The notes under the pieces are model-generated. The model made no database searches and was not told the origin of the DNA. It was given only the letters and a program-made list of their open reading frames with translations. From contig HG738139.1 of the NCBI GenBank assembly GCA_000499405.2, forward strand, positions 2,770,976 to 2,834,975: 64,000 nucleotides of DNA, written 5' to 3'. The stretch comes from Onchocerca volvulus (taxonomy: Eukaryota > Nematoda > Chromadorea > Rhabditida > Onchocercidae). The position numbers and the translations under genes were made by a program. This document shows, in pieces, positions 14,521 to 27,610 of the stretch; position 1 is the first letter of the stretch; each line of letters opens with the position of its first letter.

Positions 14521-14622
14521 TATCATTAAATTAATGATAATGATTGAATCTTTTCCTATCATTAAATTAATGATAATGATTGAATCTTTTCCTATCATTA
14601 AATTAATGATAATGATTGAATC
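14521..14622. repeat. 36-bp tandem repeat, about 2.8 copies, internally palindromic
   Basis: Units start at 14521, 14557 and 14593. Each contains the palindrome ATCATTAAATTAATGAT followed by AATGATTGAATC, so each copy can fold into a small hairpin. The copies are essentially identical. Confidence 0.9.
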
Positions 14623-15981
14623 AGAATATTTTAGCCAATTGCTATCAATAATTTCAATCCATTTCAATCTATAAATATATATATATATATATAAATACGA
14701 AGTCATTGAACTATATGTACCTGTTGAAAATATTGCAGAATATATAACGCTCGTATTCTTTCACTCTCTCGAAATTCGACGATCGTCGAAACGTCCGTCT
14801 GTCTCTCATCTTTTCAATAATGCTCAGAAATGCCTGCAACAGTAGTAATACACCGATGACCTTGAATATCATCATAGTTCATTTCATCTCCTTTAAATCT
14901 ATCTATCTATCTATCTATCTGTTACTACTGTTGAAGCCCATTATTGTATCTCTTGAACGGGGCACACGAATAAATATCTTATCAGTAAGACTGTTCTCAA
15001 GATTTCCCAAATATCACATATGTTGATAATGCAATATCGATAATATTGATCTGTATAATTGCTATCATTTTTGTTTTTTTCTAAAAATTTTTTAAACATT
15101 AAAATGTTATAAATATTGTTGAAAAAATTAAAATTTGTAAAAATTAATTTGATATATCATTGATTCTTTCTTTAAACGATACAATAATAGTTGAAAATGA
15201 TTAATTTATATCTAAATGATATTATCATTGCTTGATTAATTTTATATCCAGATGATATTATCATTGTTTGGTTAATTTTGTGCACTATCAGCAATTAATC
15301 ATCTACACTGATCAGCATTATCATCATTCTAATTATTTCATGAAGTGTAATTCGTTTAATTAATTTTATGTTACGCAATTAATCATCGAAGTGTTTTGTC
15401 AGCAGGTTATCATTATCATAACATTAAGAATATCATTATCCTCTTTAGTTCAAGAATTAGTTTAATTCTTTTATGTATCCTATCATTTTATCCTGCCATA
15501 ATGATATATAGCAATTGAATTCATCGAACTTTTTTTTTTTTTTTTGAAATGATAGTTTCAAGTAAGAAATGAAAAAAAACATAGAAATAATAAGATTTAT
15601 TTATATTCGTTTTAGAATTATTTTCTGGCAAAATTTCACGATTTTTTCTTTCTTTCCGGATCAAATTGACAAATCCATCATCATCTCTTCTCCTTTTCAG
15701 TAACATGAACATATTTAAATATATGTATATATATATATAATACATAACAAGAGTGCGTCGAAATTCTAGAATGGAAAGTTTTAACAAACTGGAATGTCTT
15801 GTATGTTAAACTTCGAAATGATGTATTATTTTACATCAAATATAGGCGAGTAAGTCTATGACAGAGCATGAAAAAACAAGAGTGCTACGTCAATCAATTT
15901 TAGCTTTAGAAATTTTGAAAAAAAAAAAAAAAAGAAAGTTTTTTTTTTTTTTTTCCTTCAAAAACATAAAATGCACACTGG

Positions 15982-15982
<1 letters not shown>

Positions 15983-16021
<39 letters not shown>
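15983..16021. repeat. (AC)n microsatellite
   Basis: About 19 AC dinucleotides in non-coding sequence. Confidence 0.95.
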
Positions 16022-16022
<1 letters not shown>

Positions 16023-18342
16023 ATGTATACATTTCATCAAATATCAACCATTTAGCCATTCAGTAGTTTTAACTTTTCAACTTTTCAAACAAACTTCCTT
16101 TATTTGTTGATATTTTTCACTTTCTAAAATTGTTATCTTGGATATTTCAGGTTAACTTGAATTGGATAATGACATATTTCAGGTTAAATTTTAGTTCCAT
16201 TTGAAGTCAAGTACTCAAATTCATTTTAATTTCGTGTATGTTTTGAACTCATTATCCGTCAGATTATTTATTTATTTTTTTTTTCTTTTTTGTGGATTTT
16301 TTCATTGAAAAAGGGATATAAATTATAAAATACGTAATTAGCAGGAGATTACTCGTGAATGAATGGATAAAAAGAAATCATAATAATAATTTTAGAAATT
16401 GATTTCTAATTAACACTCTATTTATCATTGACAATATAATATTATGAAAAATGGATTTTAATCAATAATATTTAAATGATGCATGCTAAGGAAGAAAAAA
16501 AAAAGTTTTTTTTTTTCCTTCAAAAAAAAAAAGAAAAATTTGAAAAAAAAAAAGAATTTGTATTTAAAATGCGATATTTTTTGTTTAATTAAAATTTATA
16601 CGTTACTGATGGTGTCATTTAAGTGATACAACCGAGTAATTTTCTTTTCTTTTTCAAACTAACAGTTAACTTTTCCGTCCCTTATCTTTATCGTTTCAGT
16701 TAATATTAACTTTTTTTTTTTTTTTTTCGTTTTTGAAATTGTTGATAGCAATTTGTTTTCAAAAGAGAGGGAGAGAGAGAGAGAGAGAGAGAAAAAAAAA
16801 AAAAAAGGAAAACTTTTTTACATCATGACATCAATGTTATCAATACATTTAACTTTGTCAGAAATTTTTCATAACGCTTTTTTTGAGAATTCATTTTTCT
16901 GTCAAAAGTTGTCAAAATTAGTGAGAATCAGATTTTTGTTGTTGTTTGAAAAAGTTATCACAGATTTGAAATTCAGGATGGATACATTTTGTTAGGAATG
17001 ATCTTTGTCATTTTTCTCTATGTCATCCACATTTGTTCTTTTTTTTTTTAATTTATTAATTCAAATATATTGTCATCTCTATTTAAGCTTTAAGATGAAA
17101 AGAAATATTTCCAACTTTGAAAAATAATCTTTGATCTCCTTCTCTTTTCCTTTTTTTACTAATTGTTTTAATCGTTAAAAAAAAATTTAATTGGATTTTT
17201 TTTTTTTTTTTTTTACAACTTTATCTAAACAAAAATTATTTCAAATTATATGCAACATAATTATTTTCAAATGAAAAAAGATTTCATTTGAAGCAATTTA
17301 ATGATTGTTTTAAAGAAAAAAAATAGTAGAAAATTGGTAAACAATTATTTGTACACAATGATTTGAATAGTGATAGATCAAATCATAGAGTATTTGTGCA
17401 TTTTTATGATAAAATAAATGTGTTTATTCAGACGTATTTGAATTTTACGTTCTTTTTTTGACATTTTTTTTTTTTTTTCATTTCACATTAACATTTTTTG
17501 TGCTTTTTGTTTTTTTACATTAAGAATTATGTACATAAAAGTTTATAAAATTATAGAAAATAGAATATAAGGCAAAATTTAAAAAAATGAATAAAAAAAA
17601 AAAAAAGAATCGAAATAATCATAAAATTATAAAAGTAGAAGGATGGAAGAGATGAAAGAGCTTGCGAAATTTATTTATGTATTTTTGACGTTTTATTTAC
17701 AATTTAGCAATGTTTGTAATGTTTGATCATATCGAAATTTAATATTTCAGTCAAATATTTTTTTTTTCTTTTTTTTTTGTTTTGTTTTGTTTTATTTTTG
17801 AAGGGATTAGCAAAAGAAAAAATAGGAGGGAAAAATATTGAATTTTTTATATCATATTTTCGTATTCTTTTTTTTTTAAGTAGTAAATAATCCTTTTAAT
17901 AATTGTTAATTGAATAAAATTTTTTCGCATAATTCAATTGTTCTCTTCGAAGCGAAATTCTAAAGTTGTTAATTCAAGTTTTCATTTTCTTACTACGATT
18001 TATTCTTTGTACTTCAGAAATAACAGCAAAATTTTCTGCAATTTCTTGTGATCTGAGAGAAGAAACATTGTTGAAGAGAGCAGAAGAAGTGTCATCGAAG
18101 TGTCAATTCAATCATATTTGCTAGCTATTTGATCAACTGAAATAGTTCAAAACTTGCTCAGATTTCAAGAATAATCCAGAATTTCAATCAATTATTCACT
18201 GTTAATTTCATTACTGTAAAAATCGTTTCTTTTATTTGTCTTAGAGGCCTTAAAAGGCGAATTACGGCCGGTGTTTAGAATAAGTAGTATTATTAACTAA
18301 GATACGACTGGAAAAAGTCAAGTATAGTAGAAAGTAGTAATT

Positions 18343-21300
18343 ATGGATACATCCGATAGTACGACAAACGATAATGAAACAACGCAACAGAGTCCAAGTT
18401 CAGAGGATGGTACTAGTTCCAATGATCCTGGGTAAGTATTTTTCATCATTAATAACTTTTTGAATTAATTAATTAATTAAAAAAGTGCTTTATTTAATTT
18501 TGAAACATTTTCACTTTTATCCATTGATTAAAACATCAACTAATATATGATAATAGATGAATGATAAAAGCGCTTATTTAATCATATTTTGCGCAATAAT
18601 ATTCCATAACTTCAGATACGATTTATTTCCTATGAAAAATATGATGCTTGTTTGAGAATAATAGATTTTGTTTATTTACATATATAATATTTGTTATAAA
18701 GAAAATAACAAGAACTTATTTAACGCAACTTTTTTATTTTCGCGTTGCATTTGAAAATTTTCAATTGTTAACTTGAAAAAAGACTACTTTGGTTGAAAAG
18801 TTGACACAACTGATTGGGTAAATAGAAAGAATAATATAAATTAAAACCGGAATAAATATATTGACTACCCTATAACAATTGATGCGAAATTCGAGCATAA
18901 AATTTTTATGACTAATAATGAAATAAGGAAAGATAATGTTAATTTTTTATAAGATTAAACATGACAACTTTTTTGTAAAAATTTTTCTATCAACAAATTA
19001 TCAATTTTTTATAACGAATTTAGAAACTTTTCTTTCAAAAAAAAAAAAAAAGAAAAAGAAAAAATTTGATTTCATTTTTGTCTTATTTTAGCAAAATGTT
19101 TATCGGTGGTCTTAGTTGGCAAACAACCGCTGGTAAGTAATAGTACTTTTGAATTTTTGTCACCTTTTTTTTTATTATTGTATCATTTATAAATTAATAT
19201 ATAATAGTTGGAAATATAGTTAAATGGTAATTACAAAAAAGTATGGAAATTATTGGCATTAAAGAGTTTTACTTATTTAGTTACCTTCAAAATCTTTGAT
19301 TAGATTCAAATTCCATGGTTGTAGTTACATTGGATTTGAATACTTGAATGTAATTATAAATTAGAAAGCTCGTTGAAAATATTATAGTTTGTGATACTAA
19401 TATTATTGTATGATATGATCCAGAATATTGGATTATTTCTCTTTTATGATATTTTAATAGGGTATACAAATACAGTAATAAAGTAAAGGGATAGTGTGAA
19501 GAGATATTTGTAATAAAATTTTTAGAAAGATTTCGAGATTAAAATCATTGAATAATGAAGAATTAAATTGAAACGTAAATTAAAATTTTCGGTTTTTAAA
19601 TAAAAATTTTCAATTCTCCCTCTGAAATTTATTATAAATGTCTTCATAAATATGTATAGGATTTAGAATATATTGTAGTATTTGTTTCAATTAATATAAC
19701 TTGGATTACTTCATGAAATTTTAATCTTTATTTAAAAAGTTTTTATTTTTTTTTTTTTATAGAGGGATTACGAGATTATTTTGGTAAATTTGGTGAAGTA
19801 AATGAATGTATGGTAATGAGGGATCCAGCGACAAAAAGGGCCAGGTAATTCATTTCAATTTTTATTTATTTCTAAAATATTGTTCACTATTTTTTATCAT
19901 ATTTAATAAAGCATTTTTAAATATTATTATTTTTTTTTGATTATAATTCTTTAAATATTATTTTAATCTTAAATATTGTTTTTGTTTCTTTTGAATATTT
20001 CAATTTCAGAGGTTTTGGTTTTATAACATTCACCGATCCGGCAAGTGTCGATAAAGTGTTAGCTCAAGAGGAGCATGAATTAGATGGCAAAAAAGTAGGC
20101 ATTTTGATTTTTCTTTATGTGAACACATAAATTAAGTTTTAAAGCTGTAATCATGAATAAATGTATGCACTGCGAAAATTCCCATAACCGATGATTGATA
20201 ATAAAAGACAAAATTTGAGCAATATTTTTCCTTTTTTTTTTCCTGAATTACTTTTTTTTTTTTTTTCTAAGCAGAGAAATGCAGAATATTTCAGAATAAG
20301 ATTAAAATTAAAGAAGAGAATTATTTCAGAAGGAAAAAAAAAAGTAAAAATTTAAAGTATTATTTTTAAATCCATTGTTAGAACTTTTTTTTTTCATTTT
20401 GATATCTTGTATTGAAGTTATTTATTTTTCTAAGTATATATTTGAAAGAGATTTTAATCTTATTGTATTCATAAAAATTCCATTCAAAATCATTTTCAGA
20501 TTGATCCAAAAGTCGCATTTCCTAAGAAAATACAACCGAAGGTTAGTAAATTTTTTTGTCTATAAATGTAGTTTGTTTTAAAATTAAAAATTCTACGTTT
20601 TCCTTTCAATATTTACTAAAAAAAAAGTAAAAAAAAAATTATTGCAGCTGAAATATGCTTCTTCTAATTACGAATGCTAACTTTAGGATACGATAATAAT
20701 GCATTTCATGTCAAGATTTGTCGGAGTAATTCAAAATTTAAATCTCTTATTATGTCCATCTATCATTGGCAAGAATAATCTTAAAAGCCATAATTGTCAT
20801 TTTTAAAACTTCCTTCAAAATCATTTTGTTCTTACCAAATCACTTTCTGTATTTCAGTTATTAGTCTTTTTAAAAAATCATTTTTTAGAAATCTCCATGT
20901 TTTTTTTATGTTTATTAATAATTCAAAGCAATATTATTTATTAAAAATTTTGAAAGAAAATAAATATTTTTATTATATTAGAATTTAAAATTAGAAAAAA
21001 ATTTCTAGTCATTTCTAGTTTATTCATTTTCTTGCTATCATTTTGTATCATAGTTATAATTACGATAATTTTACGTTAATCTCTCACATAGTGATACTTG
21101 ATAAATCTTGCATTATCCTTCATTGATTATCAGTATCAGTTGCGTTCTCACTCCACAATTCGATGATACATCAAAATTTAGTGTTATCTTTGAATTATTC
21201 TCGAAAAATGCTCTATTTTTCCCATTTTAAAGGAATTAATATCATTTTGTTATAAGAGAGGAATAATAAATGGATCATTGCTCTAATTTAAGTAATTAGT

Positions 21301-24300
21301 AGCAATGAATTATGGCAATTATGGCCGGTTATAAATAATTTTAAATTCTAGTATGATACAATATATTAAAAGATAAAGAAGCTAAAGATGAAAATATTTA
21401 TTTTCTTTCAAAACTTTCAAATTTTAAAAAAAAAAAAAAAAAATAAATCAAATGAAACTTTTTTTTTGAAATGCAAGAAGAGAAAAAGATATAAAAATAC
21501 GATGATATATCGTTTTCTTTTTTATTTCTCTGAAAATGTCGTAAATAAATGAGTTTGAGAGATAGTTGAGAAATCAGAAAAAAAAGTAGCATAAGTGAAC
21601 TTAAAAGCTTTTAAAAATTCTTCTTTTTATGCAATAAAAGCAAGCAATATAAGGAGTAAAAAATGATGGAAATTTTGAGGATTATTTTGGAAGGAAAAAA
21701 AAAAATAAAGAAAGAGCTTTTAAGCCTAAGCATTTTACCATGTGATTAATTATAAAGACTTTTCTATTCTTCAATTTCTTTCAAATGTTAAGTTCAAAAT
21801 TCACTTCTTAGCCTAGGATTATTAGTTGGATGCAAAAAACTTAATTCTATCAAAATAAATCCATCCTTAAAAAATTGTTATTGATATTTCTTCCTTCATC
21901 CATTCCTGTCTCTTTCTTTTTGAAATTCAAAAATTTGCTTACAATCATAAAACAAAAACTAATCGCTTCAAAGTTAGTTTATGGCAGAAACTTTTTTATC
22001 TTATTTATGATAGAAACATTATCAAATTTCAAAGCCTATAACTATTTATCTTTTATCTATATATGTTTAGATTTTTTACAAAAAACAGCGATCTCATATC
22101 TTCAAAAGATATTTATATGGTTATATTTTTTGAAATAGTCTAATTGTAAGGTTTGAAATCGAAAAGTTTTTTTTTTTTGCCCAAAATTATTTCGAAATTC
22201 TGATTCTTTCATTAATTTAAATCTTTTCGCTGCAGGTAAAATTTTTCTCTAAAATTGAATTTCTTTTTATTTGATATCATTTATGAATTCATTTAATCAT
22301 GAAACTTTTAACTGCTTTTCTTTCTCCCAATTCATTTATTTGAAAATTTTCGCAGAAATTCATAAACTTGCGATCGTTCTGGATTGCTGTCAATTATGAG
22401 ATAATAATCGCTGTAAAGGTTGTTGCTGATATTGATAGTAATAATGCTGATTGTGAAATCTATAATGATATCTTAATCTTTGTCATTTAGTAGTTGATTA
22501 GAAATCAAATTACTATCTTTTCTTCGCATAATATTTGTCACATTTGAAATAATTAACTTAGCAAAATGTTTGGAAAATTTGAAATTCAGTATTTGCAAAT
22601 TGTTTAATAGAAATAGATTTAAAATCCGATCTATAAGTTTCAACGAAATGAATAATGCGAAATAATTTAATAATGTCTGAGCTCAATCGAACATTTTTTC
22701 GAAAATTTTAAGTAAATCTAGAAGATGTGGCATCATCTCTCTTGATTTTTCAGGGCAATTTAGTTTGAATTTTAATCAACTTAATCATTCCCTAATCACT
22801 AAACACTTTTTTATCATAAATATTCATTATAAATATTCATTTTCGGCTTATATTTTTGTCAAATTAGACAACTTTATTATCAATGCTGCGAAGAATTTTT
22901 AATAATTAAATATGAAGAAAGAACTGAAAAAGATTGAAAATGCTAAATATACTTGTAATTTTCCATAATATTTTTATTTACTTTTAAAATTGTTGAAAAA
23001 TGTAAATTAATATTTTAAGCAGAATTTCATGCTTATATTTATATAGATGATCATTAAAACGAAGAAAGTATTTATTGGTGGCTTATCAGCAACCTCAACT
23101 CTGGAAGATATGAAGAATTATTTTGAACAGTATGGAAAGGTGACTAATACCTCATATATGTTAAAAATATTTATTGAAATTCAAATAAGAAACTGTTGAA
23201 AAGTTTTCATCTTCTTAATGACATGACATTTATTAGAGATTATATATTTAAATCAAATATTTTTGCAATTAATATTATCTGCTTAAAATTTACTTTCATT
23301 TTTTAATATTTTCTACTTAGAATTTATTTTTATTTTTAATTTAGTTGAGATTTTTAAATAGCAGTTGTTCAGGTTGAAGATGCGATGCTAATGTTCGACA
23401 AAACAACTCAACGTCATCGAGGTTCTTCATTATCATTTGTTCTAAGCATTTTGCTGCAAGTTTATCAAGTTTGAAGAAAAAATAAAAATAAGCGAACAGA
23501 TGTTAAAGCATAATATTACTTGCTTTCATAATTGAAATATTGAAATTCGAAAATAAACCATTCAAAAAGTTAAAACAAATATGAGTTAGATAAAAACATT
23601 TTTTTTTCTTTTCACGAAAAATTGATTCCAAATTGTTGTAGGATTTGGTTTTATAACGTTTGATAACGATGATGTTAGTGATAAGGTGTGTGAGATTCAT
23701 TTTCATGAAATTAACGGTAAGATGGTGGAATGCAAGAAAGCTCAACCAAAAGAAGTAAGCATAATGGGATGCTTTTTTTTTAAGTTGAAATTCTTATTAT
23801 TCTAATGTTTTTATGACAAGAAATAATTTTTTCACTTCAAAAGTTTTCTTAATGATAATAATTTATATAAATAAAAATGTGAATGCTCTTTGTTCATCTC
23901 TGCAAAACTCCGGAAATTCTGCATCAATTGCTTTCAAATTTTGATACAACCTCCCATTTAAATAGACGCGTGTTTTTATATAAGTATACTTACTTTTTTC
24001 ACGTGTCACGTCCATGAAAACTAAAAGTGAATGAGGGAGCGGGGTTTACTGACTCCGCCTTCTTTTTTTTCTCCCATTTTCCTTCTTCTCCCCATCTCTC
24101 TCTCTCCTTTTTTTCCTGAGTTAAAGATACGGTTAGCAATAATAATAATTAATGATAATAATAGTAATAAATGATAAATAATAATAAATAATAATGAAAA
24201 GTAATATTGAAGAATATTGAATAATAATGAATAAAAATAAATAATAATAAACAACAATAAATAATACTGAATAATAATAAATAATAATAAATAATTAGTC

Positions 24301-26176
24301 ATTCCTTTGTATTCCTTAACTAGAGTCAATGTCGATCACCTTCGCGCCCAACAAAGGCGCATCATCATCACGCGCTAACAGAGGCGCGCTTTTCTATTAT
24401 TTTATATAGGGCTGTCGAAGGAAGCGGTTTATTGTTCCGACTCTGGCTTTTTTTTTTCACTTTATGTCGTTTTCTCCTTTTTTATGTTAATAAGTTTATC
24501 ATTAGATTTATTTTATTGATATTACTGATTTGTAATTATTACGTAATAAGTAATAATAAAGAATAAATAATAGCAACGCGTGTATAAAAACATGCGCGTA
24601 TTCGAATGCAACGTTGTATCGGAATTTCAGAGCAATAGGTAAGGACTTTCCGACATCTACGATTTTGAATTAATATAGATAAAATGCGTGTCTACCAACT
24701 TTCGGAAGTTTAAGATTTTTGAACGAACGAGCATTGACATTTTTATTTATTTAGATTAGCTGGAGCCGGTGCCGACCCCGTAGACTAGCTGGATCGGCCA
24801 CTGGAATGTAGTCGGGTCCAGCTAGTAATGATATAATTATGATAATAATGCTGATGATAATGATAATATGATATATATACGTTCAGTTCTCATTTTATTA
24901 GGTGAAGCTGAAATCTTGCTGTATTGATTCCTTTCTAGAATTTATAGATTGATTATTTATTTTTCAAATTAACAAAAGCAGAAGAGGAGAAAAAGAAGAG
25001 ATAAATCTTTTATTTATTAAATCAATCAATTATTTTGGGATGTGAATCATACAACTATTAAGCTAGTAACTAATTCATAGATTTGAATTAAAATGATCAA
25101 TTTCAGATAATTTTTCCTCATAATTTTTTCTAATTAATTAATTTGTTTTTCTTCAAATTATATTATGCATCATCTTTAATATCACAAGATGATATTATAA
25201 AATAATTATTTCTCTGATTATAAGTATTCGATTGGTTATATTATATATTTTAATTTCAGGTAATGCTACCGGTACAGCTAAACAAAAGCAGAGCAGCAGC
25301 AGCTCGTAGTTTATATGGTCTTGGACCTGAGCAATTACTTGGTAATTTCATTCTTCTAATGAATAATTTATCTTTAAGATTTAATAAGCAATTTCAGATT
25401 ATTATCGAATTTTAATAAAAGCATAAAAATATCGACAGTTTGTACTTCTTTTTTTAGTTTGAAATTTTTGGCAAATTAATGATTTAAATTTCAGCCTATG
25501 CTTCTTGTTTGCCTCGGCTTGGTACATATGGTACAAGTATGTTTTATAACGGTGGAAGTAAGTATTCTTTAAATTTATGACAATTTTTTTTTTTTTTTTT
25601 TTGAAGGTAATATTTTGGGATCATGCAGGGAAATATTATAAATACGGATTTACAGAACTATTGTCCAATAGTTATTATTTTATTGTATAATAGTTACTTA
25701 TTTATAATATTATTTATAATATATTACTGAAAAAAAATTTTTTCACTAGTGAATATATTTTATTAATTATTAATTTATGGAATTCAATAAATTTTGTCAA
25801 ATAATTTTTGAAAAACTTTGCCAAAAGTAATATTTTTAAAGAATTAAAAATCAAAATTAAGCTAAAATTTGATTTTTCAAATAAAATTATTCTGTTTGTT
25901 ACAGTTTTCAACGGGTTTCAATCATACGCTCCGCTTGCACCTACATCACCGTCTGGTAGCGTAACAAACGGTGCCGCAGCTGCCGTAGCTGCCAATGCCG
26001 CTGGCGTAACACGTGGATTCAACTTAGCTGCAGCTCAAGCAGCTGCGGCTCAACAAGCGGTCGCATTTGAAGCCGCAGCATTGTACGCTATCGGTGGCGA
26101 ACCATTTGCGGGCTTATATCCGAGTGCTATGCATCATCAAACACCTCAACTACCCCATGCCTTCCATAAGGTCTAA
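18343..26176 (+). CDS. msi-1: Musashi-family RNA-binding protein (two RRMs)
   Basis: Encodes a Musashi-type translational regulator that binds UAG-containing 3'UTR motifs, in worms mainly in neurons (family knowledge). Eleven exons: 18343-18431, 19092-19132, 19763-19844, 20010-20094, 20500-20541, 23047-23139, 23373-23421, 23642-23754, 25260-25341, 25495-25557 and 25905-26176. They sum to 1011 nt, giving 336 residues. The first RRM has RNP2-like MFIGGLSW (residues 32-39) and RNP1 RGFGFITF (71-78). The second has VFIGGL (121-126) and a second RGFGFITF (160-167). Between them is the typical Musashi linker (DPKVAFP), and after RRM2 comes CKKAQPKE. The C-terminus is alanine/glutamine-rich. The ATG follows a stop-containing leader and starts a Ser/Thr-rich tail. 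Introns 5 (2.5 kb) and 8 (1.5 kb) are long. A strong GTAAGT donor lies about 26 nt after the stop, so a 3'UTR intron or alternative 3' end is possible. Confidence 0.95.
24340..24840. other. GC-rich islands within a Musashi intron
   Basis: Inside intron 8 (23755-25259) two patches break the AT-rich background. One, near 24340-24450, is rich in GCGC (CGCGCTAACAGAGGCGCGC). The other, about 24590-24830, ends in a hairpin: ACTAGCTGGA at 24784-24793 pairs perfectly with TCCAGCTAGT at 24817-24826. A related TTAGCTGGAGCCGG lies just upstream. Possible identities are an old transposon remnant, an intronic ncRNA or a regulatory element. None can be confirmed by reading. Confidence 0.45.
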
Positions 26177-27539
26177 ACACTTTCCGGCACTAACTTTCCA
26201 TGGTAAGTTATCGCGAATCACGTATTTTTGTTCTTCTATACGCTGCTCGTTTATTCACGATTTCACGTTTTTTCACGTCGAAAATTAGATTCGAAATGAG
26301 TGTTAAATCTGAATTACAAACTGAAATTTGAATTATCATTTATGAGATTACATGAACTATCGGCATGACATATAAAACCAAGTAGCAATGAGGAATAATT
26401 GAAGAAATAATTAATTGGGTTTAAAATTATAATAAAAGAATGTTGGAGATGTAACTAAGCTCAAAATTATGCGGAAGTTCTTCCTAAGATTTTTCGCTGA
26501 TGGAATTAGGAGTAAGGAAAATTATAACAAATATTAAACCATCCAATGATCCAATTCTTTGCATTCTTATCAATTCAGTTCTTTAATTTGACGATTGGTT
26601 AATTAATCATATTCATGAAGCAATTCATTGATTTACTTAAATTTATAATTTCTTAAAAATTTAATAAAATACGAATGCTTTTTTCCAGAAATATACGGTG
26701 AAATGATGCTGTTATGGAGTAACAGAAATTTTTTCCTTCTTAATCGATTCGTCAATCTTTGATTTCCTTCTGACAATTTAAAAGTAAGAGAATGTTATAT
26801 AGTGGAATGAAAGCAAGTAACAATAACATCGAAATAAATAATCAAAATCAAATCGAACTTTCCAATATCAAACGAATAAGTGTTAAACAATATGCAACAA
26901 ATATCGCCAACAACAATTTAACTTGAAATCTATTCACATCTTTTTATAAACATTTTCTTTTATTATTCACTACTATGGGAGAAGGAGACAAATTATTTGT
27001 TTTAATTTTTGAAAAATTTTTCTAATTTTTTCCCTCATGCAATCTTTATCCTCGTATTCTTTGATCCCTCATATTCTTCAATTTTTTTTCTTTCCATTTC
27101 TATTACTTTTCTTGTATTATATGTAAATTTCATATCTTTACTCATTTTTTTCCTCCTTTTTTTACCCGATACTCATTCTGAAAAAAAAAAAAAGTTGCGT
27201 TTTTTTTTTCCTTAACTTTCTTCCCTGCATAGTTTTTCTCTCTCTTTTTTTTTATCACTTTCTTTCTTTTTTTTTTCTTTTTTAAAATCTTTGTATGAGA
27301 ATTTTTCATTAAATTAAATGTGTCAAAGTTTGTATAAAAAATTTACGCATCATTTATTTAATTTAAGTTATCTTTGCGTATGATTTAAAAAATGCGTGTA
27401 TATTGCTGATATTATATCATTGTGAAAATGACGAAAACTTTGTTGTGTTTCAAATTTAAACCTCCAAAGTTTTATTCGAGTAAGTTAATTTAATAAATTA
27501 TAAAATTTGGAATGCCTTTTTCTTCATAATTTACTCTTT

Positions 27540-27553
27540 AAAAAAAAAAAAAA

Positions 27554-27610
<57 letters not shown>
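27540..27610. repeat. A18 run joined to a T53 run
   Basis: Eighteen A followed immediately by fifty-three T. The junction can fold on itself. Lengths this extreme may be partly assembly or sequencing artefact. Confidence 0.85.

Larger units (their letters stand above)
1..18342. other. Gene-poor AT-rich tract upstream of Musashi
   Basis: No convincing gene was found on either strand. Open frames are short and driven by poly-T, poly-A or trinucleotide runs. The tract holds many A or T homopolymers of 10-20, several microsatellites and four tandem-repeat blocks listed separately. Slightly more GC-rich islands at about 10450-11030, 11620-11825 and 13560-13830 stand out from the background. The region could hold distal regulatory DNA or an unspliced 5' part of Musashi, but nothing in the sequence proves this. 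Confidence 0.6.
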
